Origin: Cylindrodendrum hubeiense
Lineage: Eukaryota; Ascomycota; Sordariomycetes; Hypocreales; Nectriaceae
DNA length: 28,200 nucleotides
Direction of reading: 5' to 3'
Assembly (NCBI GenBank): GCA_014621425.1
Contig: JAANBB010000481.1
Span: 1 to 28,200 of the forward strand
Each line of letters begins with the position of its first letter. The stretch's first letter is position 1. A program made the position numbers and the translations under genes. Shown piece after piece: positions 1 to 10,508 of the stretch. A model generated the notes under the pieces. It was not told the DNA's origin. It made no database searches and saw nothing but the letters and a program-made list of their open reading frames with translations.

Positions 1-2790
1 TGTAAGGCACAGGCGGACGGCGTCTTTTTCTTTCCTTTGTGAGTCGCCTGGCCGCTCGCGGTAGGCTGTGCCTTGGATGAGATGGAACACGCAGGCGACC
101 GTCGACGTACGGTGATGTCAGAGGCCGCTCGGGGCTGTAAGTGCCCGAGGCCGAGTCGTCTTGTCAACAGCATTTCGGCACGGTGGCGCGCGATGCCATC
201 ATGGACCATCCGCCATCTGCCATTGAGCGTGAGGCTTTGGCCGAAAAAGCACAAGACGCGACACCGGCTCAGTGCCCTGTTCCGTCATGACGCAGTTCCC
301 TACCAAAGTAGCCCAGTGATTCCCAGGCCCGTCCCAGGCCTCATTTGCTCAACTCAACCAGCCGCTCGGTGCTGTGGTGCTGTGGGGCGCCGGGGTTCCC
401 AGGGGCAGACGAGGGGGGCTGGGCGATGGCCAGGATTGGGGACGAGATCCGGTGCCAGGATGAGAGGCGCAGGCGACGGCGAGCGAGATGGTTCATCTAG
501 GAGGCCGTCAGGGCTGGTGCCACTCTGCCAATGGCGCCGTCCGCCTCGTCCAGCTGGTGTGGTTGACCCTGTCCGGTCCCCCGGTCCTCATAGTCCTCGT
601 ACCACGTTCCCGTCCACGGCTAACCTGGCTAGACAGGGGGAGGGGTAATTAAGACGAGGAGACGCGGGACTGTCGCGTTTGAAGGGTATAGGACGTGGTA
701 GGAGCTTCGGTTACTGCGTGATGCGGTGATTCGACTTCCAAAGAGAGCGGGAAGGGAAGTCGGGGCCACAGACTGCCCACGCGGGAACTCGTGTGACGAC
801 TGTGGTCGGTGCAGGCCGAGGGCCGTTTCGCGGGAGCATAACGCCAACGGCAAGATTATGCGCCATGACTACTCCGTATTCGTAGCAAATTCTCGGCAGT
901 GCTATGAAGCAGCATATTCTATCCAGGAAGGCTCAATGCCATAATTAGTAGACCCGTACTCCGTATTCAGGGCTGTATCGGCATTACTGCGAGCAGTGGA
1001 GGACGGGCCAAACGTCAGGCGCTTGTCCCGAGACAAGCCCCCGACGGGTCGTAATTAGATCGTTTCGGCTAGGCCCCATCGCAAAAGGCATTTTTGAGGC
1101 CGCCGTCGTTTGCGCCGTCTCGTGCCGCCGCGGGACGGAAGGTGTTTGTACGGGATGGATGCCAGAAGAGTACGGGACAGATGGGAGACGAAGCAATGAA
1201 AGATGGGATGGAGGGGATGGGGAAAAAGAGAGGGAGGCCTGCTGTTGTCCCTGCCGATCGTGTGAGAAGGGTGACAGAGCGAAGGTAGAGGCGAAGGCAG
1301 AGCGAGATACCGAGACGACGGGCTTGACCAAGTGGAGGTGTTTCGTACCATGACCGTCGAGGAAAGGCCAAATCGGCCGCGACCTGTCTGTGACCTGTCT
1401 GCTGGCCGAGATGGAGCTAATTAGTGCCCGCCTCGTCATGGATCCATCCGCCCTGCCCCAGTCTGGGCGTTTGGTTGCTGGAGTTGGTGGTGTTCTGCCC
1501 TGGCCTCGGCCCTTGTTAAAGTACCACTATGTACGGAGCTTCCGTCGAGCTCACTTGCTCGTGCTTGGACAGACCTGCGCAGTACCTTGCACTCCCTGCA
1601 GTCCATCGCATCAGTCATCAATCTGATTGCCCGTCTTGGTGCGTTGGCGTCTGCGGTCTGTGGGTTTCGCGGCGCGTGGATGTGTGCCCCTTTGGACGTC
1701 GAAACCTCCTCCCTCCTCCTACATCCTCGCCCGCAAGTTTGACGACGCGCGCAAATGGTGATAACTCGACCCGGGTCCTAGAGTTATAGCTGCACCATTA
1801 GGCTGCGAGCATGGTGGTTACTGCGTCGCCTTTGTACCGACCGCGCCATCCCCTGTGTCTGCAGCTCCAGCGGCGCGCATGACCGAGTCGCGAGCCCTGC
1901 CATTGTGTTGCGCCAGCATCTGAACCGACTCGTCGATCGAGGCTTGCCATCGAGGACGAGGCATACATACACGCACCCGCGCGCACACACTTTCGTCACT
2001 GGACGCTCATCAGTCGCTGTTGTCGTTGGGCAGCAGCGTCCACCCACCCACCTACTCATCCAACCATCCAGCCCAAGAGTCAGCGGCCATCCAGATCGGC
2101 CGGAAGGGAGACAAGACGAAACCACCAGCTCAGCCAGCCCGAGGAGACCAATCTTGCCTTTTCGGTTCCGATCCTCGGTGTTTTCCGCTGGGAGATAGCT
2201 CGGCAGCGGGCTTCCCTTTACGCGCCTAGCCTGGCACTGGCTGTATGCAACTATTGCGCATTGAGCAGAGCAATTGGACAGGCGGCGTCCAAACCCGACA
2301 AAAAGGAATTGTGCAGTAAACGGCCTTCGTCGCCAGTCCGTCCGGTTGGCTGAGAGCCGGGATTCACTGGGTTCCGTTGTGGCCTGTGGTCTGAGTGCGC
2401 TGGCCCGCTGACGCTCACTGGCGCTCGTGGGCGTTGGCGGAACCAGCCTCCCCCATTTTTCCAGCTTTTCCTGCCACCAGCATTTTGACATCGCCAGGGG
2501 ACCCTACACTTCCACGATTGCCGGCAGTCCTTCCCTTTTCTGTTCTGTGCACTCTCCCCTCTTTTACTGTCGAGCATTCGATTGTGAGAGAATTCCAGTC
2601 AGTCCATTTTTTAACATCCCAGAGTCGCGTCGAGTCGAGTGTGAGTTGGTCGCTCCACCAAGACCAATTCGCCTGCTTGACTTGTACCAGCCGAAACACC
2701 ACACCAACGGCAGCTCACCCCCACACACCACTTCGCCAAACACCAAGCACCTATACCGCCACCACCAGCGCCCGCTGGTGATCCTTCACC
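1..2790. other. gene-free left spacer and leader of the 2791 gene
   Basis: I see no supportable gene here. Open frames exist on both strands, but their translations are arginine-, serine- and proline-rich without domain character, they overlap one another, and many start at TTG or GTG. The last ~300 bases become pyrimidine-rich (for example around 2525-2575), as is usual in fungal promoters and leaders. A consensus intron donor GTGAGT sits at 2641-2646, so a 5'-UTR intron is possible, although I could not settle an acceptor. Two copies of the 9-mer TACTCCGTA lie at 870 and 957. No ATG in any + frame occurs between 2245 and 3397. Confidence 0.6.
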
Positions 2791-5034
2791 TTGTCAACTT
2801 CACCAACAATTCCTCCTCCTCGCCGCGCCGCAGTCGTGTCCTTCCCACGCCCCTCGTCCGCCCCTAACGACCGTCACGACCTCTACGAGTCCACGCCCCC
2901 CCAGCAACGCCAACAGCCTAGACCGCTGCTCCCCAAGACGCCTGATCCTGTCGAGCGACTCTCCACACCGTCCTCGCAGAACCGCAGTCTCCGTCGAACA
3001 CCCAAGTTTGAGGCCTCCCCGAGCCCAAAGCCCCCTCAGGTTCACCTTGCAGCCGCCTCAGTCGGATTTGCGCCCAAAGCCATCCCCGCGCCTGTCGAGG
3101 AGCAGCCTGAACACCCCACTGTCTTGGGCCTCATCCCACTTCACCTGGCGCATCGTCAGGTAACTCGTCGCCGCAGACGCCTGTCTCAGGACCTGATCGA
3201 CGATCCCGACGAAGTGTCCTCGGAGTACCCTCAATCTCCACATCGACGATCTTCTTCCCAACCCACCAACCGCTTCGAACCACATCCTGTGGTCCGCATC
3301 TCCAAGCACACCCATAGTGCCATCCTCTTTGCCCTCGAGGAGGCGCTGCGCAACCCGAATCCCTTCACCCCGGATCTTGTCGAGGAGTCCGCAAGCATGG
3401 CTGAACTCATGGCAGCTAGCGGTGTCGCCGCTACCTCCAATGGCAAGCCTGCTCCCGCACCATTCCGTCCCACAGCTGCCCCAGCTCCTACAAGCTCTCC
3501 CTCCGGCATCAGAGGCCCGAGGATGATCATGCAGGAGCGCGCGGCCCGAGAGGCGAGACAGCGAGCCGAAGCCGAGAGGCTAGAGCGCAGCAGGGCTGAA
3601 CAGGAGGCCAATTTACTGGAAGAAGCACGAAGACAGAACGAGCGTCGAGCTGCTGGCGTTGCTGGCGGACAACACCCCCCAGTAGACTCCCGTGAGCCTA
3701 CAGACTCCCAGCGACAGTCGCATGTCGCTCCCGAAACCACCACAGGCCGACCACGAGCCTCCACAACCTCACAAGTCCCCCCACGGCGCCCTTCGCGGAC
3801 CGCCAACCCTACTCAGCAGCCCCAGACCTTCGCTTCTACTGCACCCACAACACAACCGACTTTTGGCGGGCAGACGGGCGAGTCCGCAGCTCAAGGCACT
3901 GCCAGCGGCTCAAAGCCTCGCAACTCGTTTCCCCATGCCTTTGAACGGTGGGAGACACTGTCCGCCCACTGGGAGGGCCTCACCAGTTACTGGATCCGCA
4001 AACTGGAGCAGAACAAGGATGAGGTCAACCGAGATCCTCTGAGCCAGCAGCTTGCTCGCCAAGTCACCGATCTCTCCGCCGCCGGCGCGAACCTATTCCA
4101 TGCTGTCGTCGAGTTGCAGCGACTCCGCGCCAGCTCAGAACGCAAGTTTCAACGATGGTTCTTTGAGACGCGGTCCGAGTTGGAACGTGCTCAAGAAGTG
4201 AACGCCATGCTTGATGCCGCCCTGGAGCAAGAGAGACGAGGACGAGCTGAAGCCATTCGAGAGGCAGTCGAGAACGAACGAGGAACTTCCAAGGCCCAGA
4301 AGCAGCTCTCCGAGATGCGCAAGGAGCTCTCTATTTCTAAAGAGGAGGCGCGCAGAGCATGGGAGGAGCTCGGGCGGCGGGAACAGGAGGAACGCGACAG
4401 GACCCTCTCCCTACAGTCAGGACAGCCCACCATCGTCGGTGGTGTCCAAGTCGTTCCAATGACCCACGGAGGTCCCAGTCGACACGCCAGCACCCGTGGA
4501 CAGGGCTCTTATCAAGCCGAGTATGGCCAGGGTTACCCACCTGAGCAAACCGCCTCCCCACAGGGACCGCCTCCCTCGACAACACCTGGCGCTGCCGACG
4601 CGTATCAGGGTCAGCAATCAGCCCCTGCTCAGCAGGGCAACAGCCGTTACGCCACAGCTGGTTCGGAGGGTGGTTACAGCGAAGGTGAGTACATGATTGA
4701 TGCGAATGGAAATTTCGTGTTGGATGCCCAAGGAAACAAGATCCCCTTCGCTGCAGCACCCTCCACATATGCCGGTTCTGATACCGGGGCAGAAGAGTAT
4801 GAGACACCCGCAACCACAAACCCACCGAGCGGTAAACAGGAGTCTCCCTCCACATCCGCCGGCGATACCCAATGGACTGGCGCTTATTCGGATCCCCAGG
4901 ACTACTCGGGACAAGGCTACGGAGCCCCAGGCTGGGAGACAGTTCCCCGCCATCATCACCCTACGAGACTAAGCGACGTCATTGAAGAAGAAGACGAACG
5001 CAGCCGCACCAGCGCCGGCCACAGCCGTGTCTAG
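2791..5034 (+). CDS. conserved-looking proline-rich coiled-coil protein of unknown function, non-ATG start
   Basis: One uninterrupted reading frame of 747 codons; I do not recognise a named family. Residues 1-130 are proline/serine/arginine-rich and look disordered. Residues ~165-210 form a helical stretch (RISKHTHSAILFALEEALR). Residues ~240-290 are an Arg/Glu/Ala-rich coiled coil and ~295-380 a low-complexity Pro/Thr/Gln linker. Residues ~384-450 are a Trp-containing helical block (FERWETLSAHWEGLTSYW) that looks like the conserved core, followed by a long coiled coil at ~450-545. The tail is Gly/Tyr/Gln-rich with a DANGNFVLDAQGNKIPF segment and an acidic end. The frame opens after TGA at 2779-2781, and its first plausible initiator is TTG at 2791 in the context CACC-TTG-TC, the fungal Kozak pattern with A replaced by T. 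The first in-frame ATG is at 3397 (residue 203), which would cut off the helical stretch. A cytoskeletal or scaffold role is only a guess from the coiled coils. Coding status is firm; start and function are uncertain. Confidence 0.8.
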   Translation: MSTSPTIPPPRRAAVVSFPRPSSAPNDRHDLYESTPPQQRQQPRPLLPKTPDPVERLSTPSSQNRSLRRTPKFEASPSPKPPQVHLAAASVGFAPKAIPAPVEEQPEHPTVLGLIPLHLAHRQVTRRRRRLSQDLIDDPDEVSSEYPQSPHRRSSSQPTNRFEPHPVVRISKHTHSAILFALEEALRNPNPFTPDLVEESASMAELMAASGVAATSNGKPAPAPFRPTAAPAPTSSPSGIRGPRMIMQERAAREARQRAEAERLERSRAEQEANLLEEARRQNERRAAGVAGGQHPPVDSREPTDSQRQSHVAPETTTGRPRASTTSQVPPRRPSRTANPTQQPQTFASTAPTTQPTFGGQTGESAAQGTASGSKPRNSFPHAFERWETLSAHWEGLTSYWIRKLEQNKDEVNRDPLSQQLARQVTDLSAAGANLFHAVVELQRLRASSERKFQRWFFETRSELERAQEVNAMLDAALEQERRGRAEAIREAVENERGTSKAQKQLSEMRKELSISKEEARRAWEELGRREQEERDRTLSLQSGQPTIVGGVQVVPMTHGGPSRHASTRGQGSYQAEYGQGYPPEQTASPQGPPPSTTPGAADAYQGQQSAPAQQGNSRYATAGSEGGYSEGEYMIDANGNFVLDAQGNKIPFAAAPSTYAGSDTGAEEYETPATTNPPSGKQESPSTSAGDTQWTGAYSDPQDYSGQGYGAPGWETVPRHHHPTRLSDVIEEEDERSRTSAGHSRV

Positions 5035-5087
5035 GATTCATAACAACCTGGATTTACCTTTTTATTGATATCACCGAGATGTCCACG

Positions 5088-5102
5088 TACATACATACAT
5101 AC
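5088..5102 (+). repeat. short TACA microsatellite
   Basis: Nearly four tandem copies of TACA starting 54 nt after the stop codon of the upstream gene, so probably in its 3' UTR. Confidence 0.7.
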
Positions 5103-8100
5103 CCAACAACAGCTTGCCGCCCGGATATTGCTTGACCCTATGCTGAGCGTCGACTTACTTCCTGGGCGTGTCTATTCCTGGACAAACCGAAATTTTTTGT
5201 TGATACGGCTTTTATCCTGTTACATTTTTGTTGGTCATTTGGTGCGCCTTTGCATAGCATGGACATCGTTTATGGCATGATTTACCCTCCGCATTAATGG
5301 TTTATCGGCTTTACGACCGAGTTTCGATACGGATATGCACTGGAACGGAGACAGTCCATAGACCTAGTTTGCATCTAGAAGGTCTTTTGCTTTTGGACCC
5401 ATTTTCTCACCAGCTCCGTCATGGGGACGTTGCAACGATACCTCCCTAATACGTCTGCCCCTGATATACCTCGGTTTTCCCAAGGCTCATCCACGAGAGT
5501 CAAACCCCTATCAGAACCATTTGCAACACTCGTCATCAACATCCGATGAATGAGGCACATCGTTTGCATCGAATATATATCACATCCTTAGGCCACCACG
5601 AGCTGCGGCTTTCCATTTCTCGTTCCCACGGATGTTGGAAGACGACGGATGTTACCGGCCGCATTTGGGGGCAGAGCTTGGGAGCGGCGTGTAGATGGCG
5701 CCCTCGCCTAGGGCAGCTCCGGTGGAGGAGTTGGAGTACGTGGGTTGGCGTGGAGCGGAAGAATGGAGTTTGGTTGTATTATACTGTGTAGCATACGGAG
5801 TATGCCTTTGTCCTTAATATACTGAATGGCAATCATTTTGAGATTGTCACTTAATATGGAATGCGCCCTTGCTTGAGTCTACGAAATGAAGGACCTCAGA
5901 GCATGCCTTATCCTGTCTTAGCCGGTGGTTTCTCGCTTCCTCAACATTTATCTAGCATGGAAGGAACATGTACTGAGCATTCATCATGTGTATTGCTATT
6001 CACACATTTTCGTATACAACTATTTCCGAGAGGAAAGTCATTCTGGGGCGACTATATTCGCACATTGACTCAAGGCTGTACAACTGGAAGGGCTCTTTTG
6101 CTTGTGCAAAGAACGGTGACGGAAATCCTACAGCAAGGATTCAGAAGACACGGCGGTGTCTTGAGGCTTGGCCACTCAGGTGGTTATTTGCTGGTGATAG
6201 CGAGATTTTTGTCTCACACTTGACTGGGATGTCAAGGATGAGCCATCTTTCTACTGCAGGCCAGTTGCCTTTTCGTAGAGTCCTTGCAAACCGCAACACC
6301 GGTCGCGTGAACCACCGCCTTAGCAGATAAAAGCTATGTTACTTCTTTGGCCTCTTAATAATTCCCAGTGCATCTTTTTCTTCAGCCTCCTACACATCAT
6401 CTGTCCTGTAAGAAGTCAAATCCTCCCTTCAGCCTTCCAAGACTCTCTATGCGCGGCTCCTTTTCCGGCATGAAATGCTCTGCGGTTGCAAAATCGTCTT
6501 CTAAAAGCCAAGAAAAGTGTTGAGTTAGTGTCGTAACTGTCATCACAGTCGTTGAGAGATCGGGAAATGGACGAACACTCCAGGTTCCGAGCTATCCGGC
6601 CATGGTATAAGATGATTGGTCGACCGAAGCTAACGGAATCAGCCTGATTGCTGACCTCTCTGCTCACTCAAGCAAAATCAATAGCTGTTTCGCGGTGAGT
6701 CGGAACTAAAGAAGAGAGGTCGTCAACTAATACGGCGGTTATCCGGAATCAGTGATGTAAGGAGTCAGAAACGATTCGCAAGTATGTACTAGCTCAGAGA
6801 ACTATTGAATCGACCATCGGATAGCAGGTGCAACAGTGCTATCGGGGCTGGCAGATTCGCAAACCGTGATTAGCCGATACAGCCCATATTTTATGTCCTC
6901 CGTTCATTTTCGTCGTCGCTTATTTTGGCAAACACCGAATAGTGCTTCCCCAACTTTACGTACCTCTAACCCCTACCGCCCTGATCCCAGGTGCTTCTCG
7001 GCACCACCAAGTGAGGCTAGGGGAACCTGGATTCATGTCTATAAGTATAGAAGATGTCACTCGGTGGACCGGTCATATCATCGTGGCGGTGACTGCAGGG
7101 AGTCACCGGGCTACCCCCCAGAGGAAGGAGAAGGCAAGAGGATAATAAATGGAAAGGGGCCAAGGAAGAAACAGACCGAGACGATCCCACTACCAGTGAC
7201 TCGGGCCCTTCCAGTGCTCTTGTTGGATCCCTTCTCTGGTTTCCTCTCTAAGAGTGACTAGAGCCTGCTTGCGCAACAGGTGGCACTGTAATCGTCGTTT
7301 GCGTTATCTTGACTGTTGCGTCTGGTTTGTGCTTCAGAGAGTGGGTGTATGTGTGTACTACTTGAGCCACGGAGGTTAGACCGAGGACTCTCATACCGTT
7401 ATCCGTATGGCGGCCTGATGTTTGCTTCAGGCAGGAGACTACCCGCAACAAGCCTAAGTTCTAGTAATCATCAAGACCTGGCTGTTTAAGTCATCACATT
7501 TGCCCTCGAAGTTAGAATGGAGCCTTCGTCTTCATCGCAATCATGAAAACTGATAAAGATCGAATGCACATTGCAGTATGTCAGCCAGAAAAACACGGTG
7601 TACTGGAAATTGCCTCTCCTCAAGACCAATCGCTAGTAGATCTACGCCTTGGTGAAGATAGGTCATCGCAGATCAACAAAGATCAAAGATCAAAGATCCC
7701 AACCGAGACTCATTGGAAACAGTCTCAGAAATAATCGCTTCCCTTGACGAGTTCCACAAACACAAGGGGAACTCGTCGGGAAGTACAAGCGAAGAGGCGA
7801 ATGTTTTAATCCGTGGGGGCGTGATCTTGTGCAGCATCAATCTGATTTTAGATGACATGCTTTGCTGATCGATTGGGGGCGGTGCCATAGCCCCGGTGTC
7901 AGGGTTCATTCCATCAACTCAACTCAACGGATTCCACCCCGGCCTCTATCTGACGGGAGGGCCTTTGGTGTAAATTTGCTCACTCAGCGCCTTTCTGCGC
8001 TTCCATTGGGGGAGGGTCACAGCAGTATTAGCCTCAATTAATTATTAATTACAAATATATTACTAAAGTCCCCATATTCTCATTACTAATATCATAGTAG

Positions 8101-9063
8101 TATTTATTTCACTGAGATTTACAAATGGTTCTTCTTCGTCTTCTTTTTGGATATTCAAGACTCGAATATACGCACCAGGTTGGGTGGTTCATCCCTACAT
8201 CCAAAGGGGCAAAGGCACCGCATAAAGCATTCAGTCTGAAACAACCATGTCTTACAGTGGCTGACTGTGCGGCCTGTATCGATGGTTTGGTGGGGATAGA
8301 CTTGTCTCGTGGTGTCGCAGATGAAAGATCCCAGGCGCATCCGATGCGCATCGTTGCCAAGATTCCCGTTGGCGTGCTCGCGTGCTCGATTGCGAACTCA
8401 TTCCTTAGCTTGTCCCTATCTGGCTATTTTTAATTCCAATTCGGGTGCATCGTGGCGGCAAACAGCTCTCGTCACATTTGACGAATACCCCAAGGATTGT
8501 TTCCGTTTCATGGATCTTCCCTCGGGCCGGGATGATGGGTTTTGGATTAACATTTAGCTCCGTGTGCCTCGGCCACGTACTCCACCCTCCACATGGATGT
8601 TCACCCGGCTCTCGGCACCACCACGTAATTCCACCGGCTAACTATTGGATCTCGTATTCTACGAACGACAATGTGTAATCTGGTGTGCCTAAAACCATTG
8701 CGCGGCCCCGCGACCTTAGCCTCGCTAAATCAACCCAGCGCTTCTCATACGACTTACGAACCACAAGACCGCATGTTGCGTTGGGCCCTCGGCGATTCCA
8801 ATTTTCGTATAAGCGTTGGATCTCGACCCCTGCCGTCTCCCAAACAGAGCTGAGATCCTCAGCCACGGCCGCTAAACCGCTTCTGTACTCCCGAAGCTTC
8901 TTCCCGACTTCTGTGACGACAACGAGCTACGAGCATGAAATTAATCTGCCTCTCTTTGAGTAAGTAGTGCGGATGGCTGTGCAAGACGAGACAAGTGGGG
9001 AGTGACATGCAGCCAAGGTACCGGGTTGTCCTCACGACTGGTGACACATGTCATGTGTGTTTG

Positions 9064-9123
9064 CAGTTCATTACAGTTCATTACAGGTCATTACAGGTCA
9101 TTTCAATTCATTACGATTCATTA
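9064..9123 (-). repeat. six-copy 10-bp tandem repeat after the GT31 stop codon
   Basis: Six consecutive 10-nt units on the + strand: CAGTTCATTA twice, then CAGGTCATTA, CAGGTCATTT, CAATTCATTA and CGATTCATTA. The array ends 6 nt from the stop codon of the glycosyltransferase gene, so in that gene's mRNA it forms the first 66 nt of the 3' UTR, read there as repeated TAATGAACTG-type units. Copies diverge progressively toward the gene, which suggests an old array. Confidence 0.9.
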
Positions 9124-9129
9124 TTGTGC

Positions 9130-10410
9130 TTATTCGGTGAAACCAGTCCTCGTCTTGCCGAGACTCCAGATGCCGTCGCATATCCAGCTCCCCCCTTCGA
9201 AACTCCAAAGAAACTCCGGTATCCTGTCAAACCGGGACTTGTACCGGCTCGTCAGCCCCATTGAGTGCAAAAAGTCGGACCAGCGCAGCGTCCAGGGCGG
9301 CGTTGGTTCCAGCCCGGAGAAGGGCGGCACCGCCTTGACGCCTCCCTCATCAAAGCACTCCGCCACCTTGAACCAATCCCGCTTCTGCTTGAGCTCGTGG
9401 ACTGCAATAATGTCGCTGCCTGTCACTGCGTGGCGCGTTGAATTCGGGTGCGTTGTTTGTCGCGCCCACGCCCTCCCGTCGCCGCGGGAGTCCAAATCGT
9501 CATAGTCGAACTTCTCTGTGCCTCGAAAGTTGACAAAGTTGGCTTGCTCTCTGCCTTTGAGCATGAGCGTCGCCACCGCCATGTCCTCGCCCGTCACGAC
9601 GCAGAACTTGCTCTGCAGCGACGCCAGCAACTCCACCATGTCCCACGTTACCGTGTACATGGCGCCGTGGGGAAAGACAAGGTCCCAGGAACGGGAGTAG
9701 TACAACTCCCCAATCACCGTCTTCTCCACCGTCGCCGTGTAACGTCCCGTCTCGTTGGACATTCTTGGCTCAAGGAATTTATCCCAGAACCCACGGGCAT
9801 TCAGCCACAGGTCGGTGTCCATCTTTGAGACAAACTCGTATTTCTTTCCGTGGTGGACCAGCCACTTGTAAAACTCGAGCGTCTTGATCGTGTTGGCCGT
9901 CACGTCGTCTTCTCGGAGGTGGTCCAGCACAATTATGTCGCCAAACGTCCGGTTTTCTTTGGCTACGATTTCAGTCCATCGAGGTCCCGGGCTGGAAACG
10001 ACGAAACGCCTGTCGAAAGGCACATCTTGGTAGAGCTTCATCCAGGTAGATCGTATCATCATCCGGTGCTCGATATCCCCCGCGGCGCTTATCACTGCCG
10101 CTAGCCACGGGTGTGACTGGTTGTTCTCGCCATGCTCATTCGCGGGTAGCAGCATTGGTGACTCCGGGAAGGGATCTAATGGATACAGTGTCGTAGGTGC
10201 ATCTTGTACGACTTTTCCGTGAAGGACGAGTCCAGAATTCGGTGCCTCGAATGGTGCGTGGTGGGCAAATTGTTTCTTGAGGAGAATGGTGAGGAGAAGA
10301 AAGGTGCCAACAAGACAGAAAAGGAATATGCGAATGAATCGTTTTGGAATACACAACAAGTATTGCCATGCCGTAGCAGACGCCGACGAAGAAGCTCGAG
10401 TTGAGAACAT
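9130..10410 (-). CDS. type II membrane GT31-family glycosyltransferase (beta-1,3-galactosyltransferase-like)
   Basis: A single exon of 426 aa from the ATG at 10410. The same frame extends 28 codons further, but only to a GTG; the TATA-like element at 10501-10508 and the lack of an earlier ATG favour 10410. Residues ~24-44 are one hydrophobic helix (FIRIFLFCLVGTFLLLTILL) behind a short basic cytosolic tail, the classic Golgi type II topology. The GT31 pattern follows in order: IRSTW at 119-123, FVVSS at 136-140, REDDVTANTIKTLEFY at 166-181, the metal/nucleotide-sugar DxD as DTD at 198-200, and a GED at 274-276. NRT at 153-155, NET at 219-221 and a later NST are potential N-glycosylation sites. 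GT31 enzymes transfer galactose or N-acetylhexosamine in beta-1,3 linkage to glycoprotein or glycolipid acceptors in the Golgi; the actual donor and acceptor cannot be read from the sequence. It stands alone, with large spacers on both sides. Confidence 0.87.
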   Translation of the reverse strand: MFSTRASSSASATAWQYLLCIPKRFIRIFLFCLVGTFLLLTILLKKQFAHHAPFEAPNSGLVLHGKVVQDAPTTLYPLDPFPESPMLLPANEHGENNQSHPWLAAVISAAGDIEHRMMIRSTWMKLYQDVPFDRRFVVSSPGPRWTEIVAKENRTFGDIIVLDHLREDDVTANTIKTLEFYKWLVHHGKKYEFVSKMDTDLWLNARGFWDKFLEPRMSNETGRYTATVEKTVIGELYYSRSWDLVFPHGAMYTVTWDMVELLASLQSKFCVVTGEDMAVATLMLKGREQANFVNFRGTEKFDYDDLDSRGDGRAWARQTTHPNSTRHAVTGSDIIAVHELKQKRDWFKVAECFDEGGVKAVPPFSGLEPTPPWTLRWSDFLHSMGLTSRYKSRFDRIPEFLWSFEGGSWICDGIWSLGKTRTGFTE

Positions 10411-10500
10411 CGTACAGACGAAGCAGTAAGAACGTTTCTGAACGGAGAGGCGAGGAGGGACCCTGAAGGCGAACGGAAGCAACTTATTATACACTTAAGG

Positions 10501-10508
10501 TATATATA
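10501..10508 (-). promoter_or_regulatory. TATA box of the GT31 gene
   Basis: TATATATA lies 91 nt upstream of the ATG at 10410, reading toward the gene. Initiation some 30 nt downstream would leave a leader of roughly 60 nt and start after the GTG at 10494, which supports the ATG at 10410 as the start. Confidence 0.6.

Larger units (their letters stand above)
5035..9129. other. 4.1 kb gene-free spacer
   Basis: I cannot support a gene here. Frames of 60-141 codons occur on both strands, but none has domain-like composition or convincing splice sites linking it to a neighbour. The first part is presumably the 3' UTR of the 2791 gene. An AT-rich patch lies at about 8030-8120 (runs of ATTAATTATTAATTAC type). 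A 6-bp stem hairpin containing TACGGAGTA occurs at 5791-5805. No transposon protein, terminal repeats or target-site duplications were seen. Confidence 0.55.

Noticed and set aside
73..648. 191-codon open frame on the + strand
   Set aside because: It begins at TTG, is Arg/Gly/Pro-rich without domain character, and has no plausible Kozak start or splice partner.
1784..2491. 235-codon frame with ATG on the - strand
   Set aside because: Random-looking composition with many Arg, Ser, Cys and Trp, and overlapping frames of similar length on the other strand. It lies in the promoter/leader region of the 2791 gene.
8030..8120. AT-rich patch that might be a RIP-mutated transposon
   Set aside because: Only about 90 nt long, with no terminal repeats or transposase remnants in the surrounding spacer.
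9448..10104. 126- and 84-codon + strand frames
   Set aside because: Antisense shadows of the GT31 coding sequence with His/Arg/Val-rich translations.
10411..10494. 28-codon N-terminal extension of the GT31 protein
   Set aside because: The extension starts at GTG, and the TATA element at 10501 implies transcription begins inside it; the ATG at 10410 gives a normal type II anchor.
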